DNA of 64,000 nucleotides from Phycisphaeraceae bacterium (GCA_020639195.1 JACKHB010000005.1:345287-409286), one strand, 5' to 3'; shown: positions 34,759-46,787, numbered from the stretch's first letter. Notes: generated by a model from the letters alone, not told the origin. Numbers and translations: made by a program.

Positions 34759-36228
34759 ATGTCAGGGGTAGGTTCTCGACACAGGCTCAATGAAGCGGCG
34801 ATTCATTATCGGGCGGGTCGCCTGCACCTGGCCGAGGCGATCGCCAAGGCTCAGGTCGGGCGTTCGTACAGTCCTCCTGAGGCCTGTCGGATTCTCGGGT
34901 TGATCGCGTTGCGTCGGGAAGCTCCCGACGACGCGCTTGGGTGGTTCGGGCGTGCGGCGGCTGTCGTGCCGGGCGAGGTGCAATTCCCGTACCTGATGGG
35001 AAAGGCGTGCGCCATGGCGGAACGCTACGACGAGGCGATGGGTCACTACGAGCGGGCGTTGCAGATCGACTCGGGACACGGTCCGTCGAGACGAGGCATG
35101 TCTGTCGTCTTGGAGCGATCAGGAGACCCAGGCGCGGCGCTGGATGTTCTGCGACCGCTGCTCGAGGCAGGATCTGTCGATGACGAGACCGTGCATCTGA
35201 TGGTTCGGGCGTTGGTGAGGCAGGGGGCGCACGAAGAAGCTGTTTCGATGGCGACCAGATGGCTTGAAGGAGGCGAGCGAAGCGCGCGATGCCGGCAGTT
35301 GTTGGGGTATCTCGTCGGCCAGTCCTACGAGCGGCTCGGGGCGTACGACAAGGCGTTTGAGGCGTTCGCGGCGGCAAACGCCGCGGAGGAGAGTCGGTTC
35401 GACCCCTCGGCGTTTCGGGCGTACATCGAGCGGATCCGGCGCGCCTTCTGCGAGCGCCATCCCTTGGCGAGAGGATTGGATGCGGCTCCGGGCCAGATGG
35501 TGTACGTGGCGGGGATGCCGCGGTCTGGAACGACGCTGGTGGAGACGATTCTGGACGCGCATCCAGATGCGCGCGGCGTCGGCGAGAATGGCGACCTGCA
35601 TCGGGCGGTGGCGGACGCATGCGGGAGTCGAGATCCATTTCCGGAGGGCTTCGCCGGGTTGTCCACCGACGGCATGGACCGGATTGGCGCGAGCTACTTG
35701 GAGGGCCAGCGGAAGCGGGCGCCGGGTGTAGCGCGTGTCGTGAACAAACATCTGCTGAACTGGCTCTACATCGGGGCGATCGCCAGCCTCGCTCCGGGGT
35801 CACGTGTGATCTGGGTGCGTCGGGATCCAAGGGACAACTGCCTGAGCATGTTCACCCAGCACTTCAATGTGGAGCAGCACGGGTATGCGACGGACTTCGC
35901 GAGCATGGCGGCCGTCTATCGCGAGCACACGGCCCTGATGCGATTCTGGATTGCGCAGAGCGCGGCACCGGTGCTCGAAGTCCAATACGAATCGCTCGTT
36001 GAGGATCCTGATTCCTGGATGCGGCGCATCGTGGAATTCTGCGGGTTGCCGTGGGATGACCGATGCCAGAGTTTCCATACGACCCAACGATCGATTCGAA
36101 CGCACAGCTACGATCAGGTGCGCCGGCCGATCTTCACGTCGTCGGTGGGGCGGTGGCGGCGGTACCGAAAGCACTTGGAGCCTCTGCTTCGTCTGCTCGG
36201 AGACGACGCGTGTGACGAGCGGACCTGA
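34759..36228 (+). CDS. TPR-repeat sulfotransferase (copy 2)
   Basis: 489 residues, same architecture as the upstream gene: TPR-like repeats (CRILGLIALRREAPDDALGW, GHYERALQIDSGHG) then a sulfotransferase with GMPRSGTTLVETILDAHPDA and VWVRRDPRDNCLSMFTQHF. The two proteins align end to end with shared phrases such as ARVVNKHLLNW/SRIVNKHLKNW and HGYATD, so tandem duplication is evident. The start at 34759 removes 12 upstream in-frame residues of poor character and has GGGGA upstream. Substrate unknown. Confidence 0.88.
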   Translation: MSGVGSRHRLNEAAIHYRAGRLHLAEAIAKAQVGRSYSPPEACRILGLIALRREAPDDALGWFGRAAAVVPGEVQFPYLMGKACAMAERYDEAMGHYERALQIDSGHGPSRRGMSVVLERSGDPGAALDVLRPLLEAGSVDDETVHLMVRALVRQGAHEEAVSMATRWLEGGERSARCRQLLGYLVGQSYERLGAYDKAFEAFAAANAAEESRFDPSAFRAYIERIRRAFCERHPLARGLDAAPGQMVYVAGMPRSGTTLVETILDAHPDARGVGENGDLHRAVADACGSRDPFPEGFAGLSTDGMDRIGASYLEGQRKRAPGVARVVNKHLLNWLYIGAIASLAPGSRVIWVRRDPRDNCLSMFTQHFNVEQHGYATDFASMAAVYREHTALMRFWIAQSAAPVLEVQYESLVEDPDSWMRRIVEFCGLPWDDRCQSFHTTQRSIRTHSYDQVRRPIFTSSVGRWRRYRKHLEPLLRLLGDDACDERT

Positions 36229-36262
36229 GGCGAGTCGAGACTACGAGAAATCGGGGAATTGG

Positions 36263-38767
36263 ATGAAGCACGGCATCGTTTCGTGGGCGTGCGCCTGTTT
36301 GTGTGTCTTCGGAGGTGAGCTGGCACGAGCGGGGGCGGGGCAGCAGGACACGATTGAGCTTCGAGAGGCGACGGTGTTGCGACGCCGCGGGTTGGGGGGG
36401 CGCGACCCGGTCCATCGAGACGACGTGCTGGCCGGGTTCATTCGCGATGGGTTCGTTCGTGCCGCGGATGGCCAGGAGTTCGTGCGGGCCGATGGCGAGG
36501 TCAATCGCTGGTCGACGCTGCTCGCCGGCGAAGATGGATGGTTGACGGGGCGTGAACTGGCGGGCGGGTACGCGTGCTTCGAGGTGATGCTGGACGAGCC
36601 GGCGGTGATGGTCCTGGAGGCACAGTCCCACTCAATGTCCTGGGTGAATGGCCTGCCCGTCGCGGGCGACCCCTATTCGCTGGGGATCCTCCATGCGCCG
36701 GTGGCGTTGAGGGCCGGCAAGAACTCCCTTGTGTTTCAGTGCGGACGCGGGCGGCTGCTGGCGAGGCTCACCGAGCCCGCGGCCCCGGTGGCATTCGCGG
36801 ACTTCGATCGCACGCTGCCCGATCTGGTTGCGGGGCGAGAGGTGGATGCGTGGATGGGCGTGGTGGTCGTGAACTGTGGGGACGAGCCGCTGGTTGACGC
36901 GCGCGTGGAGTGCTCGGTTGGAGAGCGGATTGTGTCTTCCGACATCGGCCGGATTGAATCGCGCGCGCTTCGAAAGGTGGCGGTGAGGGTGATGGGGCCT
37001 GCTGTGGAGAGGGTGGGCGGCGTGGAGGCGCGGCTGGAGCTCATTGATGACGGCACGGTCGTCGCGAGCGATACGGTGGCGCTGCGGGCGGTTGAGCCGG
37101 GGTCGCGACGGCGCGAAACATTCGTGAGCGAGATCGACGGCAGCGCGCAGTACTACTCGGTCGTCCCTGCTTCCGGGCCGGAGCCCGGCGGGCTGATTCT
37201 GTCGCTGCACGGGGCGAGCGTGGAGGCGAGCGGGCAGGCCGCGGCGTATGCGCCGAAGGACTGGGCGACGATCGTGTGCCCGACGAACCGGCGGCCCTTC
37301 GGGTTTGACTGGGAGGACTGGGGGCGGAAAGACGCGATGGAGGTGCTGGCCCTCGCGAGCGAGCGGCTTGGGACCGACCTTGGCGCGACGTGGCTCACAG
37401 GGCACAGCATGGGCGGCCACGGCACATGGCATCTGGGTGTGACATTCCCGGATCGATGGGCGGCGATCGCCCCCAGCGCCGGCTGGGTGAGCTTCTGGAG
37501 CTACACGGGAGCGGCGAAGGCGGAGGGCGAGTCGATCCTGGACGGCATTCTCCGAAGCGCAACGCTGCCGAGCGATACTCTCGGCCTGTCCGCGAATCTC
37601 GAATCCCTGGGCGTCTACGTGCTGCATGGCGATGCGGACGACAACGTGCCCGTTGACCAGGCACGCAGGATGCGATCGCGGCTCGGTGAGTTTCATCCCG
37701 ACTTCGCGTACTACGAGAGGCCGGGTGCGGGACATTGGTGGGGGAACCAGTGTGTTGACTGGCCGGCCCTGATGGAGTTTCTCCATGCGCGGGATCGGGG
37801 CAACCCGGCTCGGCGCGAGAGGATCGACTTCGTGACGGCGCGGCCGGGCGTTTCGCCCGATGTCTGGTGGGCTCGCATCGATCGGTTGCAGGATCCGACC
37901 CGGGTTGCTGAGATTCACTTGCGGAGTACCTCCGGTTCGACCGTGATCGAGGGGACCACCGGCAATGTGTCGAGGCTGGGGATTCGCCTCGCTCCGCGGA
38001 GTGGTGAAGGCGGGGCGAGAGCGAGCGATCACCTGGCATTCAAGGCCGTGGATGACGGCGGCGAACTGGCGATTACTCTGGACGGGCAGCGAATCGAGGG
38101 CATTGCAGGGGTGACTGGGCCGACGACGCTGTGGATCGAGCGGGATGGGGGTTCATGGAGTCTGGCGGGAGAGCCGGATCCGAGAGAGAAGCGGGCCGAG
38201 CGGATGGGCCCGTTCAAGGAGGCGTTCGATCGGGACGTGGTGCTCGTGTACGGCACCGGGGGCGATGACGAAGATCGTGAGCTGGCCCGGGCTCGAGCGC
38301 TGCTCGATGCGCAGACATTCTGGTATCGGGGCAACGGTGGGATCGAGGTCGTGCCGGACACGGCGTTCGATCCGGATGTCGAGCAAGATCGGAACGTGGT
38401 GCTGTACGGAAGTGCGGAGACCAACGGAGACTGGGAGGCGATGCTGGGGTCATCGCCGGTTGTGGTGGGGGCCGGGCGCGCGCGCATCGGCGACCGGGAG
38501 TTCGAGGGAGACGACCTCGTCTGCCTGATGGTGCGGCCGCGGCCGGGCAGCGATATGGCAATGGTCGGGACGGTTGCGTGGACGGGCTCTGCGGGTGCCA
38601 GATTCAGCACATCGCTGCCGTATTTCGTTTCGGGTGTCGGGTACCCGGACTTCTTCGTGATCGGCAGCGATGCGCTGATTCGAGGCAACGAAGCGATCCG
38701 CGGGGCGGGCTACTTCGGGGCGGATTGGGAGCTTGAGCCTCGGCTGACGTTCGTCGGGGCGCCGTGA
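36263..38767 (+). CDS. secreted alpha/beta hydrolase (prolyl-oligopeptidase/esterase-like)
   Basis: 834 residues with a signal peptide (GIVSWACACLCVFGGELARA). After a beta-rich N-terminal region, a hydrolase domain occupies about 290-520: LILSLHGASV oxyanion strand, nucleophile Ser in TGHSMGGHGTW near 380, Asp in LHGDADDNVPVDQ near 457 and His in GAGHWWGN near 489. The remaining 300 residues are of unknown function with beta-sandwich-like patterns. It resembles large planctomycete lipoprotein-type esterases or peptidases; the substrate is not evident. It follows the sulfotransferase pair by 34 bp and converges on the adenylate kinase gene with 3 bp between the stops. Confidence 0.8.
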   Translation: MKHGIVSWACACLCVFGGELARAGAGQQDTIELREATVLRRRGLGGRDPVHRDDVLAGFIRDGFVRAADGQEFVRADGEVNRWSTLLAGEDGWLTGRELAGGYACFEVMLDEPAVMVLEAQSHSMSWVNGLPVAGDPYSLGILHAPVALRAGKNSLVFQCGRGRLLARLTEPAAPVAFADFDRTLPDLVAGREVDAWMGVVVVNCGDEPLVDARVECSVGERIVSSDIGRIESRALRKVAVRVMGPAVERVGGVEARLELIDDGTVVASDTVALRAVEPGSRRRETFVSEIDGSAQYYSVVPASGPEPGGLILSLHGASVEASGQAAAYAPKDWATIVCPTNRRPFGFDWEDWGRKDAMEVLALASERLGTDLGATWLTGHSMGGHGTWHLGVTFPDRWAAIAPSAGWVSFWSYTGAAKAEGESILDGILRSATLPSDTLGLSANLESLGVYVLHGDADDNVPVDQARRMRSRLGEFHPDFAYYERPGAGHWWGNQCVDWPALMEFLHARDRGNPARRERIDFVTARPGVSPDVWWARIDRLQDPTRVAEIHLRSTSGSTVIEGTTGNVSRLGIRLAPRSGEGGARASDHLAFKAVDDGGELAITLDGQRIEGIAGVTGPTTLWIERDGGSWSLAGEPDPREKRAERMGPFKEAFDRDVVLVYGTGGDDEDRELARARALLDAQTFWYRGNGGIEVVPDTAFDPDVEQDRNVVLYGSAETNGDWEAMLGSSPVVVGAGRARIGDREFEGDDLVCLMVRPRPGSDMAMVGTVAWTGSAGARFSTSLPYFVSGVGYPDFFVIGSDALIRGNEAIRGAGYFGADWELEPRLTFVGAP

Positions 38768-38770
38768 GCG

Positions 38771-39376
38771 TCAAGGGGCGAGAAGGCAGCCACGAAGCGC
38801 CGGTTCAAGGACGTCGACGATCTGTCGGAGCACGGCGAGCGGCGTGCCGAGTGCGTCGATCTCGCGGACAAGGCCTGGTGGATAGTACTGGAGCAGGGGC
38901 GCCGTCTCCTGCTGGTAGACCTGGTGGCGGCGCCGGATGACGGACTCGTCCGCATCGTCGGGTCGGCCCTGCTTGATGGCCCGTTTGCGGAGCCGCGCGA
39001 CCATTGCGTCGACGTCGCGGCACACGAGATGGATCACGAGCCGAACATCGATTTCCGGCTCGAGGAGCCGGGCCTGGTTGGTGCTGCGCGGGATGCCATC
39101 GAGGAGCACGACGCTGCCCTGGTGCGGCGTTCCGTCGTATCGCTCGCTCATGAATTGCGTCCAGAGGCGGATCGTCAGCTCGTCCGGGACGAGCTCGCCG
39201 CGAGAGGAGACCTCGTGGAAGAGCCTTCCCGCCTCACTCTCGCGATTGATGGAGCGGAACATGTCTCCCGACGACATGTGAAATAGACCGGGTATGGCGC
39301 CGAGGATTGCGCCCTGTGTGCCCTTCCCCACCCCGGGGGGCCCAAAGAGCAGGACTGCCGGTCTTGGCTGCGTCAT
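38771..39376 (-). CDS. adk: adenylate kinase family protein
   Basis: Nucleoside monophosphate kinase of 201 residues. P-loop LLFGPPGVGKGTQG, MSSGDMFR, the NMP-site DGIPRSTNQARLL (DGFPRT in typical Adk), and the lid region AIKQGRPDDADESVIRRRHQ without zinc cysteines (short lid). The ATG at 39376 gives the expected start directly before the P-loop strand. It lies 185 bp downstream of fusA on the same strand. Whether it is the main adenylate kinase or a variant NMP kinase is not settled by sequence alone. Confidence 0.85.
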   Translation of the reverse strand: MTQPRPAVLLFGPPGVGKGTQGAILGAIPGLFHMSSGDMFRSINRESEAGRLFHEVSSRGELVPDELTIRLWTQFMSERYDGTPHQGSVVLLDGIPRSTNQARLLEPEIDVRLVIHLVCRDVDAMVARLRKRAIKQGRPDDADESVIRRRHQVYQQETAPLLQYYPPGLVREIDALGTPLAVLRQIVDVLEPALRGCLLAP

Positions 39377-39561
39377 GCTGCCAGTTCCATTGACCGTGCG
39401 CGTCCGTTGGGGGGGCGAGCGCGCCGCCCGAAGATCCCCCGCCGATCGGGATCGCGCAGGGGTGATCGTACCAAAGCGCTCAGGCCATGACCCGTCCACG
39501 CGAAAGGGGGAGCCTCTTCCGCACGGACCCCGCGCCAGGCGGCGAGAGCGTCCGAGAAGAC

Positions 39562-41673
<2,112 letters not shown>

Positions 41674-42035
41674 AGGACGCTTCCTGGGTGCGGGCCGGAC
41701 CACTCATCGTGGCGGGCGGGATGGGCTTCTCGACTCGCATCGGATCGGGGCGCTTCAGCCCGAACGATGCTTCGTCGTGTCGAACTCGGAATGATCCCGC
41801 CTGAATCGGCCAGACCCTGGGTCGGGTGCGGCGGCGATCGGCGAAGATCCGATCAAACTGTGATGAGATGACGTGAACGTGATCGCTCGACCGGTCAGGA
41901 CGCTCGCGTCAGGCCACCTCGTTGTCGGGGTCGCTCATGCTGGTCTGCTCCGGATCGGGCTCACTTGGACGAAGAATCGGCCGATGAGGGTGGAACCCTC
42001 ACAGGCCGCGAATCGTAGCCGATTGTGGGTGCGGA
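41674..42035. other. intergenic region upstream of fusA
   Basis: About 360 bp without a supported gene, between the stop of the O-antigen-ligase-like gene and fusA on the same strand. It should contain the fusA promoter. One perfect hairpin at 41985-42001 is listed separately; no confident promoter hexamers were found. Confidence 0.5.
41985..42001 (-). terminator. hairpin downstream of O-antigen-ligase-like gene
   Basis: TGAGGGT and ACCCTCA form a perfect 7-bp stem with a 3-nt loop, 35 bp beyond the stop codon at 42036. No T-run follows, so it may be a weak or factor-dependent terminator or an RNA-stabilising hairpin. Confidence 0.4.
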
Positions 42036-44507
42036 TCAAGGCGCGGCGGCGAGCCTGCGGACCTCCAGAAGGACGGACTCGTTCAATTGGCGAGTGGGGT
42101 CCAAACGAGCCAGCCGATCGAGCTCGAGTGCCCTCTGGGCCCATTTCGATGCGTCTTGGGTCCGGGCGAGCTGCTTGCTCGCGTTCATGAGCGACAATAC
42201 CGTACTCATGCCGAAAGGATTCAGCCTCAGCTCGGCCTCCCAATGCGAGATCGCGGTCGCGAGAAGCTCGGTCCGGTCGGTCTCGCGCGAGCGGGCCGCG
42301 AGCACCCGGGCGGCAAGGCTGTGAGGCCAAGCCGAGTCCGAGTTGGCCTCCAGAGCGCCTTGGGCGATGAGGTGGGCTCGGTCGTACCAATCCGATTGTG
42401 TTTGGCTCTCTTCCGCTCTTGCCTGGGTCAAGCACAGGGACGCTGTGGCCCGCACAGTGGACCGATCGTGATAGCCCGTGGCATCGATGGCTCGCTGAAG
42501 CTGAGCCAGGGCGCTTGGGATGCGGGCCCGAGCCGCGGAACGAAGAGCGGCTTCTATCGCGTCAGAGCGCGGTGAGACGGCGACTCCGATGAGGGCCGAG
42601 GCCTCCTCCGAGATGCGACGAAGCTCGGGCGTCTCCTGCGTTGGCATCTGACGGGACGCATCGCGAAGTTGGGCGGTCAAGCGGCCGATCGGTTCGATCT
42701 CGTGCGCAGCAGCAACCAGCGACGCCTCCCATCGGAGCACTCGCGGCAGCACCCCGAAGCCCAGAACTGCACCGAGGGCCAACGCGGGGACCGCATGTGG
42801 CAGAGTGGTTCGTCGCGTGCTCGCGGCGGAGGGGGCTGAGCGCCCATTGACCGCCGCAGCTCCGACGATAACCATGAACAACTGGGCCGATGCGGGCTGT
42901 ACGGGCGTCATCTCGACCTGCGCGTGGATCAGCAGCGCGATGGCGGCAAGGGCTCCCGAGGTGATCAGGACGGGCCCGGCGCACAGCGCCAGAACAGCCG
43001 CGACCGCGATCCACGAAGCTAGTAATCCCATCACGAGCAGGAGGCCAACCACGAGGGCCCACATCGATCCGGATGGGTCCAACGCGTGGGACAAGATTCC
43101 GGGCAACGAGGCCCCGCGTTCGAGCCAGAGTGAGACGAACACCGGAGCGCCGCACGTCGCGGCGAGGCTGTACGTCGTGGCCTTGGCCGGAAGAGCTGGT
43201 GCGTTCGCGCTCGTGCGGAGGTCGGCGTCGCCAAGCCAGCGGCCTGCGCGCCAGGCCATGCACAGGATCAGGGCGACCCACATGGCGCCGAATACGCCGA
43301 GGGTTGCGAGATCGTCCCAGGCGAGACTGTGCGGGCTGGTGACCTCTTCCGGGCTGAGCGGGTTCTTCTGCAGCGAATAGGCGTCCTGGAACCCGGCAGG
43401 CCCCACTCCGGTGAGCGGATGCGAGGACGTGACTCTCGCGGCGGCTTCAACATAGAACCAGCGGAACCAGAGGCTTGCCTCCGAGAGGCGCTCGCCGATG
43501 AGTCCCCGGAGGGCGACGACCGCGTGCGGAAGCCCGACGAGCAGAATCGAGATCATCGCGACGCGGCTGGGAGTCGCCAGCGCGTGAACCCGCTCAAACC
43601 GCTCGCCATGGATCACGCGAGTGAGCGCGGCGAGACCAACGGCGATCAGCGCGACTACGAATCCAGCTTTCGATCTCGTGAGCGCGAGCGTGACCAAGGC
43701 CGCAGCGCACACGGCGACGGCGACTGCAACCGTTCGCCGGGAGCCCGGGCCCCGCCGCGTCAGCAGCATGAGACCGGCGCCGATTGCGAGCGAGGCCGCG
43801 GCAAACGAGGCCAGCACATTCGAGAGGCCAAACCAGCCGGTGGCATCGGGCTGGTTCAAGCGGCGCTCGTAGGCGAGGGCCTGGGGTGAGCCGGGAGACC
43901 AGCCGCGAGCGGCGAGGAATGCGTCTCGATCTTCCTTGAACGAAGCCACGGTCTGGACGTGCTCGACACTCACCTGCACGATTGCCTTGGCCGCGAGGAA
44001 GACGATGAACCCCGATACGGTGGCCAAGACAAGCCGACGAGCGACGCCGAAGGTGCACGCATGCATCACAGCGATCCCGGACCAGATGGCCGCGAGCCAC
44101 GCGGATCCCACGCGGGCCGTCTCGATGTCTCCAGAGTGGAGCCAGAGAACGTGCACGACGACGCCGATGCTCCCGAGCGCGCCGAGCGACACGGAAAGGG
44201 TTGGACGCCGGGCTCCGAGCGCCGGCGCGTGGGAAAGGACCAGCGCCGCTGCCAGGAGGGAAAGCGTGTCGAGCAGTAGTGAGGCCGACGGGCCAATGCC
44301 GACCAAAGGGGCGCCGAGGACCCGCATGATCGAAGAGTCTGATGCCGCGAAGGCGGACATCGGCGACGGCACCGTGAGCGGGTCCATGTCCCAGAACGGC
44401 GTGGCGACGTGTGTCACGAGGCAACGAAGGAGCGCGAGTGTCACGATGAACAGCGTTCCGAACACGACGGCTCGGGGTGGGCGGGGGGCGTCCATGCCGT
44501 CAGGCAT
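42036..44507 (-). CDS. O-antigen ligase/polymerase-like membrane protein
   Basis: 823 residues. The first 600 or so have 11 or more hydrophobic helices with a Wzy_C/O-antigen-ligase signature loop (HPLTGVGPAGFQDAYSLQKN and SPHSLAWDDLATLG). The last 200 residues are soluble and helical with TPR-like spacing (HLIAQGALEANSDSAWPHSL, KQLARTQDASKWAQRALELD). Such proteins polymerise or attach surface glycans. The ATG at 44507 has GGAG 7 nt upstream and overlaps the WecA-like gene by 8 bp; the ATG at 44495 is an alternative. Coupling with a WecA-type gene supports a role in exopolysaccharide or O-antigen synthesis. Confidence 0.8.
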   Translation of the reverse strand: MPDGMDAPRPPRAVVFGTLFIVTLALLRCLVTHVATPFWDMDPLTVPSPMSAFAASDSSIMRVLGAPLVGIGPSASLLLDTLSLLAAALVLSHAPALGARRPTLSVSLGALGSIGVVVHVLWLHSGDIETARVGSAWLAAIWSGIAVMHACTFGVARRLVLATVSGFIVFLAAKAIVQVSVEHVQTVASFKEDRDAFLAARGWSPGSPQALAYERRLNQPDATGWFGLSNVLASFAAASLAIGAGLMLLTRRGPGSRRTVAVAVAVCAAALVTLALTRSKAGFVVALIAVGLAALTRVIHGERFERVHALATPSRVAMISILLVGLPHAVVALRGLIGERLSEASLWFRWFYVEAAARVTSSHPLTGVGPAGFQDAYSLQKNPLSPEEVTSPHSLAWDDLATLGVFGAMWVALILCMAWRAGRWLGDADLRTSANAPALPAKATTYSLAATCGAPVFVSLWLERGASLPGILSHALDPSGSMWALVVGLLLVMGLLASWIAVAAVLALCAGPVLITSGALAAIALLIHAQVEMTPVQPASAQLFMVIVGAAAVNGRSAPSAASTRRTTLPHAVPALALGAVLGFGVLPRVLRWEASLVAAAHEIEPIGRLTAQLRDASRQMPTQETPELRRISEEASALIGVAVSPRSDAIEAALRSAARARIPSALAQLQRAIDATGYHDRSTVRATASLCLTQARAEESQTQSDWYDRAHLIAQGALEANSDSAWPHSLAARVLAARSRETDRTELLATAISHWEAELRLNPFGMSTVLSLMNASKQLARTQDASKWAQRALELDRLARLDPTRQLNESVLLEVRRLAAAP

Positions 44508-45624
44508 TCCGGCGCTCCGTGGGCGGGCCAAACTCGAGTACGGCGATGACGCCGAGAATAAGGAGTGTCTGCACGCCGACAAGGGCGGCTTGCCACGGTT
44601 CGAGCGAGCCGAGCGCAATCCCCGAGACCCCGGTGACGCCTGTGAGCGCCCCGACGACGATCATGGTCTGCCGGACACTCAAGCCGCGTCGGTGGAGTCG
44701 GTGTGAGAAGTGCTGAAGATCGCCGACGAAAGGGCTCTTGCCCTGAGAGACGCGCAGCAGCGTGACGGAGACGAAGTCGTAGAGCGGGATGGCGAGCACG
44801 ATCAGGGGCATGCAAGCGGCGTACCAGCCTCCGGAAAGTTCGGGGTTGTAGTACGTGGTGCGGGTCGTCAGGAAGGCGAGAAGGTAGCCGATCGCGAGGG
44901 ATCCGCCGTCGCCCATGAACAGGCGGGCCGGCGCGATGTTGAACGCGAGGAATCCGAGCGTTGACCCGAGAAGCAGCGAGAGCGACGCCGCGACGAACCA
45001 CTGCCCGTTGATCAGCGCGGCGACCAGAAAGCAGGCGGTTGCGACGGCGGCGGAGCAGCCCGCGAGGCCATCCATGTTGTCCATGAAGTTGGTGGCATTG
45101 ATCACGACGCCGAACCAGAGCACGGTGAGGACCCACGAGAGCCACGGGCCGCCCGCGTGGGCGTCGAGAAGGACCAGCAGGCGCGTGCCCGTGGAGATGA
45201 CCACGATCGCGCTGATTCCGAGAATCGCGAGGAGTTTGATTGCGGGGCCCAGCGGGCGTCGGTCGTCCACAAGCCCAAGGGCATGGAGCGCGAGCAGGCC
45301 GGCCAGGAGCCACGCGGCGGTGGCGGTCTCCGCCCGAAGACCGGGAATCTGAAGAGCGAGAGCGGGGACGGTGGTTGTGAGCAAGTCCGGTGCGGCGTGA
45401 ACCATGACGAGCGCGCCGACCATCGGAAGAGTCACGGCAAGAACGATGGCGAGCCCGCCGGTGTTGGGGATGGCGCGCCGGGGCAGTTTTGACTGTCCGG
45501 GGCGGGCGGCCGTGTCGAGCGTTTGGAGCCTATGGCCTAGCCTGATCGCCGCGTAGGACAGGGGCGCTGCGAGTGCGAGCGATACGAGCACGAGAACAAG
45601 GCAGGCGGGGAGCATCCGGGGCAT
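44500..45624 (-). CDS. WecA/MraY-family undecaprenyl-phosphate sugar-1-phosphate transferase
   Basis: Inner-membrane glycosyl-1-phosphate transferase of 374 residues that starts lipid-linked glycan synthesis. Key motifs are present: GLVDDRRPLGP (Mg-binding Asp pair), VINATNFMDNMDGLAG, RLFMGDGGSLAIGYLLA and the HxH-type loop FSHRLHRRGLS. About 10 membrane helices are predicted. The WecA or TagO subgroup is more likely than MraY because no peptidoglycan genes adjoin and the ligase-like gene is directly downstream. Which sugar is transferred is unknown. Confidence 0.85.
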   Translation of the reverse strand: MPRMLPACLVLVLVSLALAAPLSYAAIRLGHRLQTLDTAARPGQSKLPRRAIPNTGGLAIVLAVTLPMVGALVMVHAAPDLLTTTVPALALQIPGLRAETATAAWLLAGLLALHALGLVDDRRPLGPAIKLLAILGISAIVVISTGTRLLVLLDAHAGGPWLSWVLTVLWFGVVINATNFMDNMDGLAGCSAAVATACFLVAALINGQWFVAASLSLLLGSTLGFLAFNIAPARLFMGDGGSLAIGYLLAFLTTRTTYYNPELSGGWYAACMPLIVLAIPLYDFVSVTLLRVSQGKSPFVGDLQHFSHRLHRRGLSVRQTMIVVGALTGVTGVSGIALGSLEPWQAALVGVQTLLILGVIAVLEFGPPTERRNA

Positions 45625-45670
45625 TCAGTCTAGAAAGCTGAACGCTGGTGTGGTTCGAGCATGCGATAGG

Positions 45671-46417
45671 TCAATCCGCGCCAATTGAGCGTGCCTCCGC
45701 TTCCGGGGCTTCCCCGGCGATTGCCCTCTGGACCGCATGAAAGGCCCAGACGATCATCGCCATGATCGCGTGGCCCGCAAGGTACAGCCAGAGCACGCGC
45801 CAGGGCCATGGGCCGACATGGTCGAGGACGGTGGGCTGGTCCGGCAGGGAGCGGCCGACATACCCGTAGTTCGCCGTGATCGCGACATCGAGCGCCATCG
45901 CGAGGCCGATGTACGTGGTGTTCGCGATCGCGATGTGGAAGAAGTCACGCCAGCGGGGACGGTACTCCAGCACGATGACGTCGTAGAGGGCGAGGCCGAC
46001 GATCTGAAGGTGGCCGACCCAGAAGAGCCAGAATCGCATGCTGGCGGGTCCCTGCTCGAGCGTGGGCTGGATGAATGCCTGAGACGAGAGCGCGAGGCCC
46101 CAGAAGAACAGGAGCGTTCGAAGGAAGCGCCACCTCAGGAGCAGCGCGGCCGGGGCAACGAGTCCGGCCAGATCGCAGAAGTGCAGCGGAAGGCTCGTTC
46201 CGAGATCGAAGTTCTGTGGAAGGATGAACCAGACGACGGCGTAGATCTGCCACAGCGCGGTGCCCCAGGCGAGCGCATGTCGAAGCCTGATTTCTGGGCG
46301 TGTGTGGCGCCAGCGCAGGCCGAGCGTGATGGCGATCGCCGCGGCGCAGATGCTGGACATCGCCGAGAGCGCGTGGCAAAGGCCGAAACTCGTGAAGGGA
46401 TCGCAGAGGTCTGGCAT
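45671..46417 (-). CDS. TIGR02206/YwaF-type integral membrane protein
   Basis: 248 residues with about seven membrane helices and conserved polar residues inside them (LPLHFCDLAGLVAPAALL, QPTLEQGPASMRFWLFWVGH, GLALYDVIVLEYRP). The LPxHxCD motif and the later H-x-x-x-N-T-T-Y-I segment match the TIGR02206/YwaF family, whose function is unknown. It is monocistronic by position: 46 bp before the WecA-like gene on the same strand, with a 370-bp gap upstream. Confidence 0.75.
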   Translation of the reverse strand: MPDLCDPFTSFGLCHALSAMSSICAAAIAITLGLRWRHTRPEIRLRHALAWGTALWQIYAVVWFILPQNFDLGTSLPLHFCDLAGLVAPAALLLRWRFLRTLLFFWGLALSSQAFIQPTLEQGPASMRFWLFWVGHLQIVGLALYDVIVLEYRPRWRDFFHIAIANTTYIGLAMALDVAITANYGYVGRSLPDQPTVLDHVGPWPWRVLWLYLAGHAIMAMIVWAFHAVQRAIAGEAPEAEARSIGAD

Positions 46418-46787
46418 GGCATGGCGCCTGAGTGCCGGACGATAGGAAAAGAACCGGCCGCCGACGAAGCGGCGAACGAGTGGTACCTCCAGCCACTCGC
46501 CCGCCTGGCCTCAGCCTGGCGGCCGGTCAATGTGCCGAGGTGCGATATGGGCAATCGCGGCCGCGGCGTGATCCATCATGGCGCTGGAACCCGCAATCCA
46601 TGCGGGCCGACGGAGCCCTCCCCTGGCGATCGACGTGTCAGACCGGAAGCGAACTCCGACTCGAACAACGAGGGCGCACCGTACCGCGCCGCCAGCGGCG
46701 GTGCAAGCGCACAAGTGCCGATCTGGTATGAGATTTCGGTGAGTACCGACATCCGGATGGAGTCCGAACGCGTGTGATCGAGACGCA
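46418..46787. other. intergenic region between YwaF-like gene and topoisomerase VI operon
   Basis: About 370 bp without a supported gene. It contains GC-rich inverted-repeat sequence (for example CCGCCAGCGGCGG near 46688) that might end the minus-strand topoisomerase transcript, but no T-run follows. The promoter of the YwaF-like gene should lie here; none could be recognised. Confidence 0.45.
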
